Origin: Ophiura sarsii
Taxonomy: Eukaryota > Echinodermata > Ophiuroidea > Amphilepidida > Ophiuridae
Length of the DNA: 64,000 bases
NCBI GenBank assembly: GCA_035610835.1
Contig: CM069441.1
Coordinates: 102,235,606 to 102,299,605, forward strand
Reading direction: 5' to 3'
The position numbers and the translations under genes are program-made. Positions 1 through 13,013 of the stretch are shown in pieces. The notes beneath the pieces were generated by a model that did no database searches, was not told the origin of the DNA, and saw nothing but the letters and a program-made list of their open reading frames with translations. How positions within the stretch are numbered: the stretch's first letter is position 1; each line of letters opens with the position of its first letter.

Positions 1-832
1 CCCGTTCAGCCGGCAAAGTGGTCCACTGTGACTGAAAAATGTGAAAGAAACAATTCTAAGATAAATGTCATACAGCAGGCTTACTTTTGAGACTTGTTTT
101 TTAATTTATTTTTATTTGACATTCACAACACCATGTCTGCCTTTTCTCTTCACGTTTTCTCTCTGAACAGTTGCAGTGTGTTGGCTTTAGCCATGGTCTT
201 CGAGTAAACTGACTTATCCCTGTAGCACCATTAAACTGTACAACATACAACTTACAAGTATGACTTGAAAGTCATGGTATAATATCAAGGGATTAAACTT
301 TGATCATAAGATAGGGTTTAGAGAGCTGTAGGGATGTGGGTTTTTAGGGATGGAGGGATCACAAAGTTTTGTGTTTTTGATGGGATGGTTACTATTATAC
401 CATAATTACATGTTTTACAAAGAAATAAGAGAGTAAACCCAAAATAGCGCAGTGTCTCTTTCTACTCTCTCTCTCTCTAATATGCAAAATTTATTCTTTC
501 AAGGGGCCTATCGGTGCAATAGGTGATAGAAGGATACAGGTTGATTACAAACATGTGCTGACAGTGCCAATGTATCACATGTACCTAGTTTTAGCTTAGT
601 TATATACACACCTATCTATGTTGATGGAAAAGGCTGTCGGGGTTTGCTTTAGCTCACATACTGTGATTAGATAAGATGGTAAAATAACCAACATCAAGAC
701 TTTATTGTTGTAAAGACGGTGATCATTCGTGTCACACTGGTGTTTCTTCAGGGTTGTTTTTAACAGCACACTTTAGCATTTTCACCTTAGAGACTGTTTA
801 AGACACCAAGTCTTATTGTTGTAAAACAGGGT

Positions 833-1345
833 GGTTCGCCTCATAAATTAAACTGCTCTTTTAAAGGTACAATTTTTGCATATCACTTAGGGCGTGTTTA
901 GTACCAGGACATGGACTCGATGCTACATTGTGTCTACTTCAAAGCCTAATGGGAACATGAAATAGGGGTCTCGATGCTACAACCAGGATGTAAAATCGAG
1001 ACTACCATCAATGATGTAGTCTCGATGTTATGACGGTACCAAATGCCTAATGAGGACGCGATTTGTATGTTGGCTTGGACCTAGGTTTGTTCGCCTCGTC
1101 TATTAATCTGCTGTTTTAAAGTTACAATATACACATATCACTTACGTCGTGTTCCCACTATGCATGTTTATAGTACCAGGATGTGGAATCGATGCTACAA
1201 TGTGTCTACTTCAAAGCCTAATGGGAATATGAAATAAGTGGTCTCGATACTATAACCAGGATGTAGCATCAAGACCACATCAATGAGGTAGTCTCTATGG
1301 TATAACATGGTACCAAATGCCTAATGAGGATGCGATTTGTATGAG
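833..1345. repeat. Two subrepeats of about 255 bp with foldback core
   Basis: Blocks starting at 833 and about 1088 share TTCGCCTC, a TACTTCAAAGCCTAATGGGA segment and a self-complementary core around TCTCGATGCTACA and its inverse. The same pair occurs at 7431-7945, where the core at 7567-7605 is an imperfect palindrome around ATCCAGGAT. The short-form units lack both blocks. Confidence 0.75.
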
Positions 1346-1740
1346 TCCACATTGCTATCATTTTCTGTAGCGGGAACTTAGAAATTGTCTGTCACTGCCT
1401 GTGCTCCTAAGTAGAAAGGTTTTTTTAAAATCAATCACCTATTCAAGATCAACACTCACAATTTTGGTAATAGAATTTTATCCCAATATCATAGAGATGG
1501 GCTATGATAAATGACATGAGCGTTCATACTATATCAATATGCATATGTTTGCAAGCATGAAGTCTAAGACTGTAACTGTGTAATTTATCTTGCTATGAAT
1601 TGAATAAGGTACCCCTATGTAATCAAAGTTATGTCGATGCATTTGACGTTATATAAAATAATCGATTTTGTATTTCCCCAAATTTTGAGTAAATTGCATC
1701 AAACAATCCAATCAGCCTAGGTATAAAGCAATAGGGAATT

Positions 1741-3671
1741 GAATATTTCAACAATAATAGAAAAACACCTTTTATTTAATCGGCATTTTGTGTGAATATA
1801 GTGGATGTTGTTGTATCTAGAGATTAACAAAAATCAATCTGTATATATTTGAGTATTCAGCATTCTGCAATAGCCAAGCTGTAAGCAATCTCAAATTGAA
1901 AGTTTTTCAATAACAAAAAGAAACCCTTTTGTCAAAAATCTTATGCCCCCTACTTGACTCTCAGAGTATTCAACGCAAAAAAGCCCTATGGCTTGTTGTA
2001 TCAATTGCATCCACAGGCACACTCGTAAAGTGAAGCGTGATTCCCAGATGTGTGCCAGATTAAATTGGTAGAATGGGCTCTGTTTTCTGCTTTTCCATCC
2101 CCCTATCCTTCCCTCCAACCATCCACCTATCTTTACCAATGGCTTCAGGGAGAGATCTGCTTCCTGATAATTTACCATGGATGTGTGCTATCACCTCCAA
2201 TGAATAGCTGCATGACTCATTCTAGCTATTTCAGATAGGGGACCTACTTTCTGCTTATGTATCATGTCAAAAGTAGAGGTGATGACTCGAAGGAATGGAT
2301 GAAATAACAAGATATTTTAACACAAAGTGGTGTTTCTTGGCCTTTCTTGTATGCTGCCAATCAGTGATAAAAACAGCCTGTATCTGATGACATGTTTGTA
2401 TTGATGGGTACAAGACTCAGGGTACTTACTACACACTGGAGTCTATAATTCAACATTGGCACAACCTTTTATTAGATAAATCCTGTAATTGTATAAAAAG
2501 GAAGAAAATGACACCGATATCGTGACGAGAATAGTAAGCAAAAGATAATTCAATGATGCGCCACATTTGTCAGACAATTTCATCCATTTATATCGATGAC
2601 CACTTCTGTCTAATTTTTGAAGAACATTTGACATATGGTTTCATTTTTTTCTGTGATTGACTTTTAGGATATAGATTAGTTTTTTGTGTTTGATGGGACT
2701 GTGTCAACCGTACATTATTACAAATTTACAAAGGAATAAGTCAGTGAACCTAAAATATCACAGTGCCTCTTTCTACTCTCTCTCTATGTAAAGTTATTCT
2801 TTCAAGGGGCCTATCGGTGCAATCGTTGATTCTAAGATTGGGAGGGTACAGGTTGATTACATACATGTGCAGACAGTGCTAATTTATCACAATATACCTA
2901 GTTAAGCTAGTTATATACACACCTATCTACATGTATGTTGATGGAAAGGGCTGTCGGAGTTTGTGTTAGCTCATAGACTTTGCTTAGATAAGATGGTAAA
3001 ATAACCATCACTGAGACTTTATTGTTGTAAAGAGGACGATCATTCGAATCACAATTGTGTTTGTACACAATCGTTTTAAACAGCACACTTTAGTATTATC
3101 ACTTTCCAGACTGTTAAGGCAACAAGACTTTATTGTTGTAAAAAAGGGGGGTTCGCCTGATAAATAAAACTGCTGTTTTAAAGGTACAATTTGTTCATAT
3201 CACTTAGAGATTGCCTGTGCCGCGAATCAGAAAAGGAGTTTTCATCAATCAACCTAATCAACATCAACACCCACAATGTTTGTAATAGAATACCAATACC
3301 ATAGAGATAAATGACATGAGCATCATACATCATAGCCATGCATAGGCAGATAACAATAAGGTTTGAAAGTATAAAGTCTAGGACTGAAACCATGTAATTT
3401 ATCTTGCCTTGAATTGTATAAGGTACCCCTATGTAATCAAAGTTATGTCGATGTGTTAGACATTATATAAAATAATCAATTTGATATTTTTCTAAACTTT
3501 GAGTAAATTGCATGTATCAATCTAATCAGCCTAGATAAAGTAATTAGGTATTGAATTTTTCAAACATTACAACAACAAAAAAACCTTTTATTTAATCATT
3601 TTATGTGTGTAGTGTCAATGTTATTGTATCTAGAGATTACCCCAAAAATCAATCAGTATTATTTGAGTATT
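1741..3671. repeat. Tandem duplication, copy 1 (1931 bp)
   Basis: This 1931-bp unit is followed directly by a second copy. Every line compared was identical, including short ORFs repeated residue for residue at an offset of exactly 1931. The left edge is at about 1738-1741, where GAATATTTCAACAATAATAG starts. The same sequence restarts at 3672. Confidence 0.95.
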
Positions 3672-5602
3672 GAATATTTCAACAATAATAGAAAAACACC
3701 TTTTATTTAATCGGCATTTTGTGTGAATATAGTGGATGTTGTTGTATCTAGAGATTAACAAAAATCAATCTGTATATATTTGAGTATTCAGCATTCTGCA
3801 ATAGCCAAGCTGTAAGCAATCTCAAATTGAAAGTTTTTCAATAACAAAAAGAAACCCTTTTGTCAAAAATCTTATGCCCCCTACTTGACTCTCAGAGTAT
3901 TCAACGCAAAAAAGCCCTATGGCTTGTTGTATCAATTGCATCCACAGGCACACTCGTAAAGTGAAGCGTGATTCCCAGATGTGTGCCAGATTAAATTGGT
4001 AGAATGGGCTCTGTTTTCTGCTTTTCCATCCCCCTATCCTTCCCTCCAACCATCCACCTATCTTTACCAATGGCTTCAGGGAGAGATCTGCTTCCTGATA
4101 ATTTACCATGGATGTGTGCTATCACCTCCAATGAATAGCTGCATGACTCATTCTAGCTATTTCAGATAGGGGACCTACTTTCTGCTTATGTATCATGTCA
4201 AAAGTAGAGGTGATGACTCGAAGGAATGGATGAAATAACAAGATATTTTAACACAAAGTGGTGTTTCTTGGCCTTTCTTGTATGCTGCCAATCAGTGATA
4301 AAAACAGCCTGTATCTGATGACATGTTTGTATTGATGGGTACAAGACTCAGGGTACTTACTACACACTGGAGTCTATAATTCAACATTGGCACAACCTTT
4401 TATTAGATAAATCCTGTAATTGTATAAAAAGGAAGAAAATGACACCGATATCGTGACGAGAATAGTAAGCAAAAGATAATTCAATGATGCGCCACATTTG
4501 TCAGACAATTTCATCCATTTATATCGATGACCACTTCTGTCTAATTTTTGAAGAACATTTGACATATGGTTTCATTTTTTTCTGTGATTGACTTTTAGGA
4601 TATAGATTAGTTTTTTGTGTTTGATGGGACTGTGTCAACCGTACATTATTACAAATTTACAAAGGAATAAGTCAGTGAACCTAAAATATCACAGTGCCTC
4701 TTTCTACTCTCTCTCTATGTAAAGTTATTCTTTCAAGGGGCCTATCGGTGCAATCGTTGATTCTAAGATTGGGAGGGTACAGGTTGATTACATACATGTG
4801 CAGACAGTGCTAATTTATCACAATATACCTAGTTAAGCTAGTTATATACACACCTATCTACATGTATGTTGATGGAAAGGGCTGTCGGAGTTTGTGTTAG
4901 CTCATAGACTTTGCTTAGATAAGATGGTAAAATAACCATCACTGAGACTTTATTGTTGTAAAGAGGACGATCATTCGAATCACAATTGTGTTTGTACACA
5001 ATCGTTTTAAACAGCACACTTTAGTATTATCACTTTCCAGACTGTTAAGGCAACAAGACTTTATTGTTGTAAAAAAGGGGGGTTCGCCTGATAAATAAAA
5101 CTGCTGTTTTAAAGGTACAATTTGTTCATATCACTTAGAGATTGCCTGTGCCGCGAATCAGAAAAGGAGTTTTCATCAATCAACCTAATCAACATCAACA
5201 CCCACAATGTTTGTAATAGAATACCAATACCATAGAGATAAATGACATGAGCATCATACATCATAGCCATGCATAGGCAGATAACAATAAGGTTTGAAAG
5301 TATAAAGTCTAGGACTGAAACCATGTAATTTATCTTGCCTTGAATTGTATAAGGTACCCCTATGTAATCAAAGTTATGTCGATGTGTTAGACATTATATA
5401 AAATAATCAATTTGATATTTTTCTAAACTTTGAGTAAATTGCATGTATCAATCTAATCAGCCTAGATAAAGTAATTAGGTATTGAATTTTTCAAACATTA
5501 CAACAACAAAAAAACCTTTTATTTAATCATTTTATGTGTGTAGTGTCAATGTTATTGTATCTAGAGATTACCCCAAAAATCAATCAGTATTATTTGAGTA
5601 TT
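3672..5602. repeat. Tandem duplication, copy 2 (1931 bp)
   Basis: This is the second copy of the 1931-bp unit. After 5602 the sequence runs into a diverged unit (CAGCGTTCTGCAAT), not a third identical copy. The junction at 3671/3672 falls beside a short shared ATT, as expected for unequal exchange or replication slippage. Confidence 0.95.
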
Positions 5603-6040
5603 CAGCGTTCTGCAATAGCCAAGCTGTAAAGCAATCTAAGATTGGCTGTTTTTCAACAAAAAGAAGCGCTTTCGTCAAAGCTCTTATGCCCCTACTTGAC
5701 TCTCAAAGTATTGTATTTGCAAGCCCAATGGCTTATTGTATCAATTGCATCCATAAGCACAGATGCAAGGCGAAGCATGATTCCCAGATGTGTGCCAAAT
5801 TAAATTGGTAGAATGATTTCTATTTTCTGCTCTTCCTCCCCCTTCCCCCTCCTTCCCTCCAACCATCCACCTATCTTTACCAATGGCTTCGGGAGGCCAC
5901 AGGGATAGATTTGCTTCCTGATAATTCACCAAGGGTGTGTGCTATCACCTCCAATGAATAACTGACTGACCAATTCTAGATATTTCAAAAAGGGTTTTCA
6001 TTTTTCTTTCTTTCTGGGACAGACGTTTAGGATATAGATT
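5603..6040. repeat. Diverged partial unit of the array
   Basis: This stretch is similar to 1858-2240 and 3789-4170 but has many substitutions and indels. It is therefore older than the 1931-bp duplication. It joins the long-form unit near the TTTAGGATATAG landmark at about 6028. Confidence 0.75.
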
Positions 6041-9000
6041 TGAAACCCTTTCGCCCATGGACATGACCTCCTATTTGAATTGTAAGATAAACTCATTTAA
6101 AACTGTATGTTTCTTAACCTCTTTTGGTATGGATATGTATGAACAAAATGCTTTATTCTCCAATAAGAGGATGTCTATCAGAGCAGGTGTTTGTTTGAAC
6201 TTAGATGGTAATAGCTGTTAATATCATTCTATCTTCTAGCAACTGCTACAATGCAGTGTGTCGTTTTGACAACCAGCTTGTCTTCTACTGTGACATTCTG
6301 ATGTGGTGTATATTGTGACATGTTGCTGTAAATTACAAAATGTGACCCACATCGATAAAACTAGAACAAGTGTATGTTTTTTTATAATGCTGAAAAAGTG
6401 GTGATTTTGGAAGGCTTATATTTTTTGTTATCTTCCATATCAAATCTTTGAAATGGTATTCCTTTACATATTACCTTGTTTATCATTAAGAAATCATTGG
6501 AGGAACTTGCCCCCTCCCTTCCTAATGGGCCATCTAAGTATAATGGTTAAATTCTTATTGTTTGTGACCCCATTCAGCCGGCAAAGTGGTCCTTTGTAAC
6601 TGAGGAATGCAAAAGAAACAATTCTAAGATAAATGTCATACAGCAGGCTTACTTTTGAGACTTGTTTTTTAATTTATTTTTATTTGACATGCACAACACC
6701 ATGTCTGCCTTTTCTTTTCACGTTTTCCCTCTGAACAGTTGCAGTGTGTTGGCTTTAGCCACGGTCTTTGAGAAAACAGACTTATCCCTGTTTCACCATT
6801 AAGCTGTACAACATCCAAGTATGACTTGAAAGTCATGGTATGAGGGATTAAACTTATTAAACTTCTTAAAATGTAGGGATTAAACTTTGATCATAAGATG
6901 GAGGAGGGGTTTAGCATGTTTAGAGAGCTGTAGGGATGTGGGTTTTTAGGGATAGAGGGAGCACAAAGTTTTGTGTTTTTGATGGGATGGTCACTGTCTT
7001 ACCATAGTTACTTGTTTTACAAAAAATATAAGTCAGTAAATCCAAAATAGCGCAGTGCCTCTTTCTACTCTCTCTCTCTATACCAAAGTTATTCTTTCAA
7101 GGGGCCTATCGGTACAATAGGTGATAGAAGGATACAGGTTGATTACAAACATGTGCTGACAGTGCCAATGTATCACATGTACCTAGTTTTAGTTTTGTTA
7201 TATACACGCCTATCTATGTTGATGGAAAAGGCTGTCGGGGTTTGCTTAAGCTCACATACTGTGATTAGATAAGATGGTAAAATAACCATCATCAAGACTT
7301 TATTGTTGTAAAGATGGTGATCATTCGTGTCACAATGGTGTTTCTACAGGGTTGTTTTTAGCAGCACACTTTAGCATTTTCACCTTAGAGACTGTTTAAG
7401 GCAACAAGTCTTACTGTTGTAAAACAGGGTGGTTCGCCTCATAAATTAAACTGCTCTTTTAAAGGTACAATTTGTGCATATCACTTACGGCGTGTTTAGT
7501 ACCAGGACATGGACTCGATGTTACATTTTGTCTACTTCAAAGCCTAATGGGAACGCGAAATAAGGGGTCTCGATGCTACATCCAGGATGTAACATCGAGG
7601 CCACCTCAATGAGGTATTCTCGATGTTATGACGGTACCAAATTTCTAATGAGGACATGATTTGTATGTTGACTTGGACCTAGGATGGTTCGCCTCATCAA
7701 TTAATCTGCTGTTTTAAATTTAAAGTTACAATATAAGCATATCACTTACGGCGTGTTCCCACTATGCCTGTTTATAGTACCAGGATGTGGAATCGATGCT
7801 TCATTGTGTCTACTTCAAAGCCTAATGGGAATATGAAATAAGTGGTCTCGATACTACAACCAGGATGTAGCATCAAGACCACATCAATGAGGTAGTCTCT
7901 ATGGTATAACATGGTACCAGATGCCTAATGAGAACTTGATTTGTATCAGTCCACAAAGCTATCATTTTCTATAGCGGGAACTTAGAAATTTCCTGTCACT
8001 GCCTGTGGTCCTAAGTAGAAAGGTTTGTTTAATCAATCACCTATTCAAGATCAACACAATTTTATCCCAATATCATAGAGATGGGCTATGATAAATGACA
8101 TGAGCATTCATACTATATCAACCATAGGTAGATTATGATAAAGTTTGCAAGCATGAAGTCTAGGACTGTAACTGTGTAATTTATGTTGCCATGAATTGAA
8201 TGAGGTACCCCTATGTAATCAAAGTTATGTCAATGCATTTGACCTTATATAAAATAATCAATTTGGTATTTCTCCATTTCTCTATTTCTCCATCAATCCA
8301 ATCAGCCTAGGTATCAAGCAATTGGGAATTGAATATTTCAACAAATAATAAGTAAACACCTTTTATTTAATCGGCATTTTGTGTGAATATAGCCGATGTT
8401 GTTGTATCTAGAGATTAACAAAAATCAATCTGTATATATATTTGAGTATTCAGCATTCTGCAATAGCCAAGCTGTAAAGTAATCTCAAATTGACAGTTTT
8501 CAATAACAAAAAGAAACACTTTTGTCAAAACTCTTATGCCCCCTACTTGACTCTCAGAGTATTCAACGCAAAAAGCCCTATGGCTTGTTGTATCAATTGC
8601 ATCCATAGGCATACTCGCAAAGTGAAGCGTGATTCCCAGATGTGTGCCAGATTAAATTGGTAGAATGGGCTCTGTTTTCTGCTTTTCCATCCCCCTATCC
8701 TTCCCTCCAACCATCCACCTATCTTTACCAATGGCTTGAGGGAGAGATCTGCTTCCTGATAATTCACCATGGATGTGTGCTATCACCTCCAATGAATAGC
8801 TGCATGACTCATTTTAGCTATTTCAGATAGGGGACCTACTTTCTGCTTATGTATCATGTCAAAAGTTGAGGTGATGACTCGAAGGAATGGATAAAATAAC
8901 AAGATATTTTAACACAAAGTGGTGTTTCTTGGCCTTTCTTGTGTGCTGCCAATCAGTGATAAAAACAGCCTGTATCTGATGACATGTTTGTATTGATGGG

Positions 9001-9640
9001 TACAAGACTCAGGGTACTTACTACACATTATCTATCACCTGTCTCTATTATTAACACTGTGCGTGTGCTCTGTAGCGGACTGGAGTCTATAATTCAAAAT
9101 TGGCACAACCTTTTATTAGATAAATCCTGTGATTGTAGACAAAGGAAAAGAAAATGACACCGATATCGTGACCAGAATAGTAAGCAAAGGAAAGCAATTC
9201 GATAATTCAATGATGTGCCACATTTGTCAGGAAATTCCATCCATTTATATCGATGACCACTTCTGTCTGATTTTAAAGAACATTTTACATACAGTTTCAC
9301 TTTTTTCTGGGACAGAATTTTAGGATAGAGAATTGAAACACCTATACCCATTGGGTATGCCCATGGACATGACCTTAGTTGAATTGTAAAGATAAACTAT
9401 CTAAAAATTAATATTTCTGAAACCTCTTTTGTCATAGATATGTAAGAACATAATGCTCTATTCTCCAATAAGAGGATGTCTATTTCAGCAGGTGTTTGTT
9501 TGAACTTATCTGGTAATAGCTGTTAATATTTCCATCTAACAACTTTCATCATGTCATTTTGACAGCCAGTTTGTCTTGTGACGTTGCACCGTAGCATATA
9601 TCATGAAACAGCGCATTTGATAAAATTACAAAATGTGACG
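6041..9640. repeat. Long-form unit of the array, right copy
   Basis: 6578-8340 matches 8-1740 with scattered changes, and 8341-9350 matches 1741-2700. Its ends also match each other: 6050-6250 resembles 9350-9545, both with AATAAGAGGATGTCTAT. This gives a full unit of about 3.3 kb. The short-form units are internal deletions of it. Confidence 0.8.
7431..7945. repeat. Two subrepeats of about 255 bp, right long unit
   Basis: Subrepeats start at 7431 and 7686 with GGTTCGCCTC. Each contains a hairpin-like core with TCTCGAT and ATCGAG arms. They are the counterpart of 833-1345. Confidence 0.75.
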
Positions 9641-9718
9641 GAGGGGTAAAAATCGCCCAGCGCCTTTGAAATCAGGTCACCCAGCTAGTTTACATGACCA
9701 TTCATCTTTTCAGAATAT

Positions 9719-9866
9719 AATGTAACCTTGTTAACACCACCTCTGTTATCACAAAATACCTGATAATGTTATTATTGTACGTTATAATACATCCTGATAA
9801 CACAAATTCCTGTTAACACAAACTAAAATCAAAGTCCCTGGACGTTGTGTTAACGAGGGTTAACTG
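9719..9866. mobile_element. Pogo/Tigger-like MITE relic
   Basis: The right end reads GTGTTAACGAGGGTTAACTG followed by TA. The left end (TGTAACCTTGTTAACAC) is an imperfect inverse of it. Ends of this CAGTTAACCCTCGTTAACAC type flanked by TA are typical of pogo/Tigger-like Tc1-mariner elements. Only about 150 bp remain and there is no transposase. Confidence 0.5.
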
Positions 9867-9875
9867 TAGATATCA

Positions 9876-10540
9876 ATGTAGCTTGGTTAATTGTTTTTTA
9901 AAATATATATGCTTTTGATTTGTTGTTGTTTTTGTGTGAGTGTGACTGCATCATTTAAGCATTGTGATCAATTATTTGAATAAAAAAGTTAACCATTTTG
10001 AAGAAAATATAATATTTTCAATATTTTGTAAAACCTTAGTTTGATAAAAAGTCCATCAATTATTGAGTGATAAAAATGTTTGAAAGATATTGATTGAATA
10101 ATTAAAGAGCCACCTCTTCCTTCAGGCAGAAATGTGATGGGGAAAAAGTATACACCATCTCTCTATCTCTCTAGGGATGAAAACAGCTGAATCTTGGTCT
10201 GGCCAAATATGATGTGTTACCACGGTTATGTCGGAGTGGAGCGCATACTGAAGAAGTGTATGAGACTTGGGGGGGGGGGTTGGGGGTACACAATAGTTCT
10301 TTTTATTCAGGATGTGTTGATAGCTGAAGAAAATAGGAACCTTGCCATTTACCACTTCGATGGGAAACAGGCTATGTGAACATAGATACTTGAGATTCAA
10401 ATTAGATTCAAACTCCTGGCAGAGATTGGAAAACAGACCTGTGTAACTTCTATGAAATAAGCATTGATTTCCCCCAAAAGGGTTTGAACCGGGGGCACTA
10501 ATTTACCCAAATAATGAAAAAAGGGTACCCAATAATAGGG
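9876..10540. other. Non-coding; one G run, otherwise featureless
   Basis: This stretch holds an 11-base G run at 10269-10279 and AT-rich sequence. I see no convincing gene, RNA or terminal repeat. Confidence 0.5.
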
Positions 10541-10709
10541 ACTGTTTACAGTGGACATTTTGCGCTAGATTTATTTTTTCGTTTTTCACGCTTGAAGCAG
10601 CTACCGCGAAAATTATAACACACAAATATATTTCTTTTGCGTATAGGTTATTGTGTTGAAGCTACAATTCGCGAATTTAAAAACATTAATTGCGCAAACA
10701 TTACCACTG
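10541..10709 (+). repeat. Dispersed repeat, copy 1
   Basis: The segment runs from TTTACAGTGGACATTTTGCG to about GCAAACATTACCAC. It is clearly similar, in inverse orientation, to 41751-41905. Shared blocks include TTTTGCGCTA, TTCACGCTT, TTCTTTTGCG and TTTAAAAACAT. It looks like a small dispersed transposon copy without coding capacity. Confidence 0.7.
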
Positions 10710-11201
10710 TTGCAGTACATCCAGGTTGCCTATGATCCTCTGAGTACCACCCCCACCCCCGAATTAAATATCCAGACAAAATATGAAATGTTGTATTATT
10801 TACGCATGATGTATTCATGAATTATTGCTGCGGGGTAAAACATGGATACTTTAGTACATTGCATACAACAGTATCATAATGTAGGACGAGTTGAATATTA
10901 ACTCAATATTAGCACAGTCACTTTGATATTATGTGTAAGAGCAATAATATTTTTTGTCTGAAAGGGGAGGCCATGGGGTTTGTATAGGTTTTTTTTCTGA
11001 AGAAATCAAGAACTTATTTAACCTATAAACTTGGTTTATTGTGTTTGGGTTTGGGGTTGAAAGAGTTTATTTGAAGTTAAAGCAATCACTCTGTCTATTT
11101 ATATATTTCATAGCAATTTTTTTTTAAAGATTCTTTGTAATTGTAGACTTGAGTTAAAGAATTATCAATTTGAAATGTAGTAATAATATTCACCATGCTT
11201 A
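10710..11201. other. AT-rich non-coding, nothing recognised
   Basis: I see no ORF, structured RNA or terminal repeat here. Confidence 0.5.
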
Positions 11202-11456
11202 GGCTATATTAAAAAAATCTTTTGTCTCAATGCTCCCGCGCGCATTAGTTAATTGATGCGCATTAGATTTCTTAAAGTTTCACAGATTTTTCAGATTTTC
11301 ATTGATCACATCATTTTAAATACAAAAGGTCAATTTTACAAGGATTCAATATTTTATATTTATAATTTTTGTTTTTAAACTTTAACAAAAACACATTCAG
11401 CATTAGGTTTTGAAAAACTGAAGAGCTTTGAGACAAAAGATTTTTTTAATATAGCT
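11202..11456. mobile_element. PIF/Harbinger-like MITE, copy 1
   Basis: The ends are inverse copies: GGCTATATTAAAAAAATCTT on the left and AAGATTTTTTTAATATAGCT on the right. The inner parts of the arms include TTGTCTCAA and TTGAGACAA. A related copy at 48362-48703 has a 3-bp TTA target duplication, which points to the PIF/Harbinger group. Here the left flank is TTA and the right flank has decayed. Confidence 0.75.
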
Positions 11457-11813
11457 CCTTGAGACTTAATAGAAGTCTCAAGGTGCTAAAGAACAACAGA
11501 CAAAAAAGTATGAACCATATAAGAGTGAAAAACATGAAAACTTAGTTCAGATTAAACAAGTATGATTTGACAGAACATTTGAATTGAATTGGTCAATAGT
11601 CTTTGAGATGTTTATACTATATGGAAGATTATTCCATTCTTCAGCTGCAGCATAAGAAAATGAATGGCGACCTTAACCCTAACCTTCCTGGAATCTACGA
11701 TTCACAACGGCAAAAAAACAATGTCCACACGCATGCTACAGCATTCGATTCGATGACGTCATCAACCAAGCTGATATGCGTGTATGAAATCGCTGGCCGG
11801 GATAGCGTTTGCA

Positions 11814-11880
11814 GGTAAGCCGAGTGGTTGGAGACGTTGCACCGCGATCAGAGGGTCCGGGGATCGAATCCTGGGGGGTT
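11814..11880 (+). repeat. tRNA-like sequence (Leu/Ser type D arm)
   Basis: GCCGAGTGGTTGGAGACG resembles the A box and D arm of a class II tRNA. GGGGATCGAATCCTGGG resembles the T arm and B box. The acceptor stem does not pair and the anticodon arm is unclear. It is therefore a tRNA pseudogene or the head of a tRNA-derived SINE, not a functional tRNA. Confidence 0.55.
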
Positions 11881-11889
11881 CGCTGCAAT

Positions 11890-13000
11890 TTTTTGGGTAC
11901 AAAATTCATACTTTGTCCCCCCCCTTCCCCGGTTTCCACCCCAAAACATAGCCTGGCTGGTTAGGGTTATAACAGAATTGAAGTTGGTGGAGGTTCAAGA
12001 AGAAATTGAGAGGTAGATCGAAGAGTGTGTGTATAGGCTTTTAATTCGTTGATGTCTTGCAAAAGCCTAGGGCGGTCATAAGTTAAAGCATGGTTTCAAT
12101 GGGACGGTAGTTGCTACAAGGTCCAATCATTGAACCATAACGCACTTGGTGTCATCTTAAAAGCACAATTAGTTTTCTCGTACCATATTCTTGTAAATAA
12201 GAGAGCAATCGATCACAGAAAAAGAACAATATGACAATTGGCTTCCAGCTACCACATTATCATCTGCTCATTTAGATTTACACACTTTACATTGAGAAGA
12301 AGAAACAGCATTTCACATCATTTATTGCAAAATTGTGTTCAGCTCATCAGAGACAACTACAGCATAGATGCATTTTTCATAGAAACATATGGACCATTGT
12401 TGAAAAAGAAATGAGAAGGATTATTTATTTCATTTATGAGATGTTAAGCAAAATGTGGACATTTGCCCATCGATCTTTCCAGTTATTGCTCTTGAGAAAA
12501 TGAAAAAGGGATTTTAACATGATTTTTGTGAACAATTCTATTTGGCACAACGATAACTGATTGATTGTACGCAAATTGTTTTTGTTCTTTTCCTTATATA
12601 TTTGTAAGTTTTATAGCATAATAATTAATGTGAATAACAGTCTGGAAGATGATTCTATAAAAGTGTATTACAGTCGAGCAATTTTCAACAGATTCAAGGG
12701 ATTAAGAAACAAAATCCTCATTTTCTCTCTCGATACACCCGGTATAGTTTCCTCATATAGAAATATTACCATTAAATGCAATAGCGTCCTTCCATTTAGC
12801 ACCGGTCAACGGTAGACACATAGCCCACGAGATTCTTATTATAGTATGTTTAACACATATCGATTGGCCGGCGTTTTACAACAACACACCTTCAGTCAGC
12901 CAGCGACAGGTATCTGTTACCAGCGTGTTATTCCGTCCATTTCGGAGCTATTTGGTTACAATGTCTCCAACGTGACATAGGCATCCACTTACTCATATCG
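11890..13000. other. Non-coding, nothing firmly recognised
   Basis: A C-rich patch lies at 11917-11930, with AT-rich sequence to about 12780 and somewhat GC-richer sequence to 13000. If the candidate exon next door is real, part of this stretch would be its 3' untranslated region. I did not find a clear AATAAA on the minus strand. Confidence 0.4.
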
Positions 13001-13013
13001 CCAGAGGCCCTAT

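Larger units (their letters stand above)
1..9640. repeat. Array of related 1.9-3.3 kb repeat units
   Basis: Blocks recur in the same order. The block with GGGGCCTATCGGT lies near 500, 2811, 4742 and 7100. The block with CTGCAATAGCCAAGCTGTAA lies near 1865, 3796, 5611 and 8459. Two long-form units (1 to about 2690, and about 6040-9640) carry sequence that the short-form units lack, including the start block CAGCCGGCAAAGTGG at 8 and 6578. No ORF frame is kept across all copies, so the unit looks non-coding. It may be a decayed transposon or a local satellite. Confidence 0.85.

Noticed and set aside
1891..8770. Repeated 95-codon minus-strand ORF (MVNYQEADLSLK start) in the 5' array
   Set aside because: It is identical only in the duplicated units. 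In the diverged copies at 5741 and 8543 the frame shifts or stops, so it is not under coding selection.
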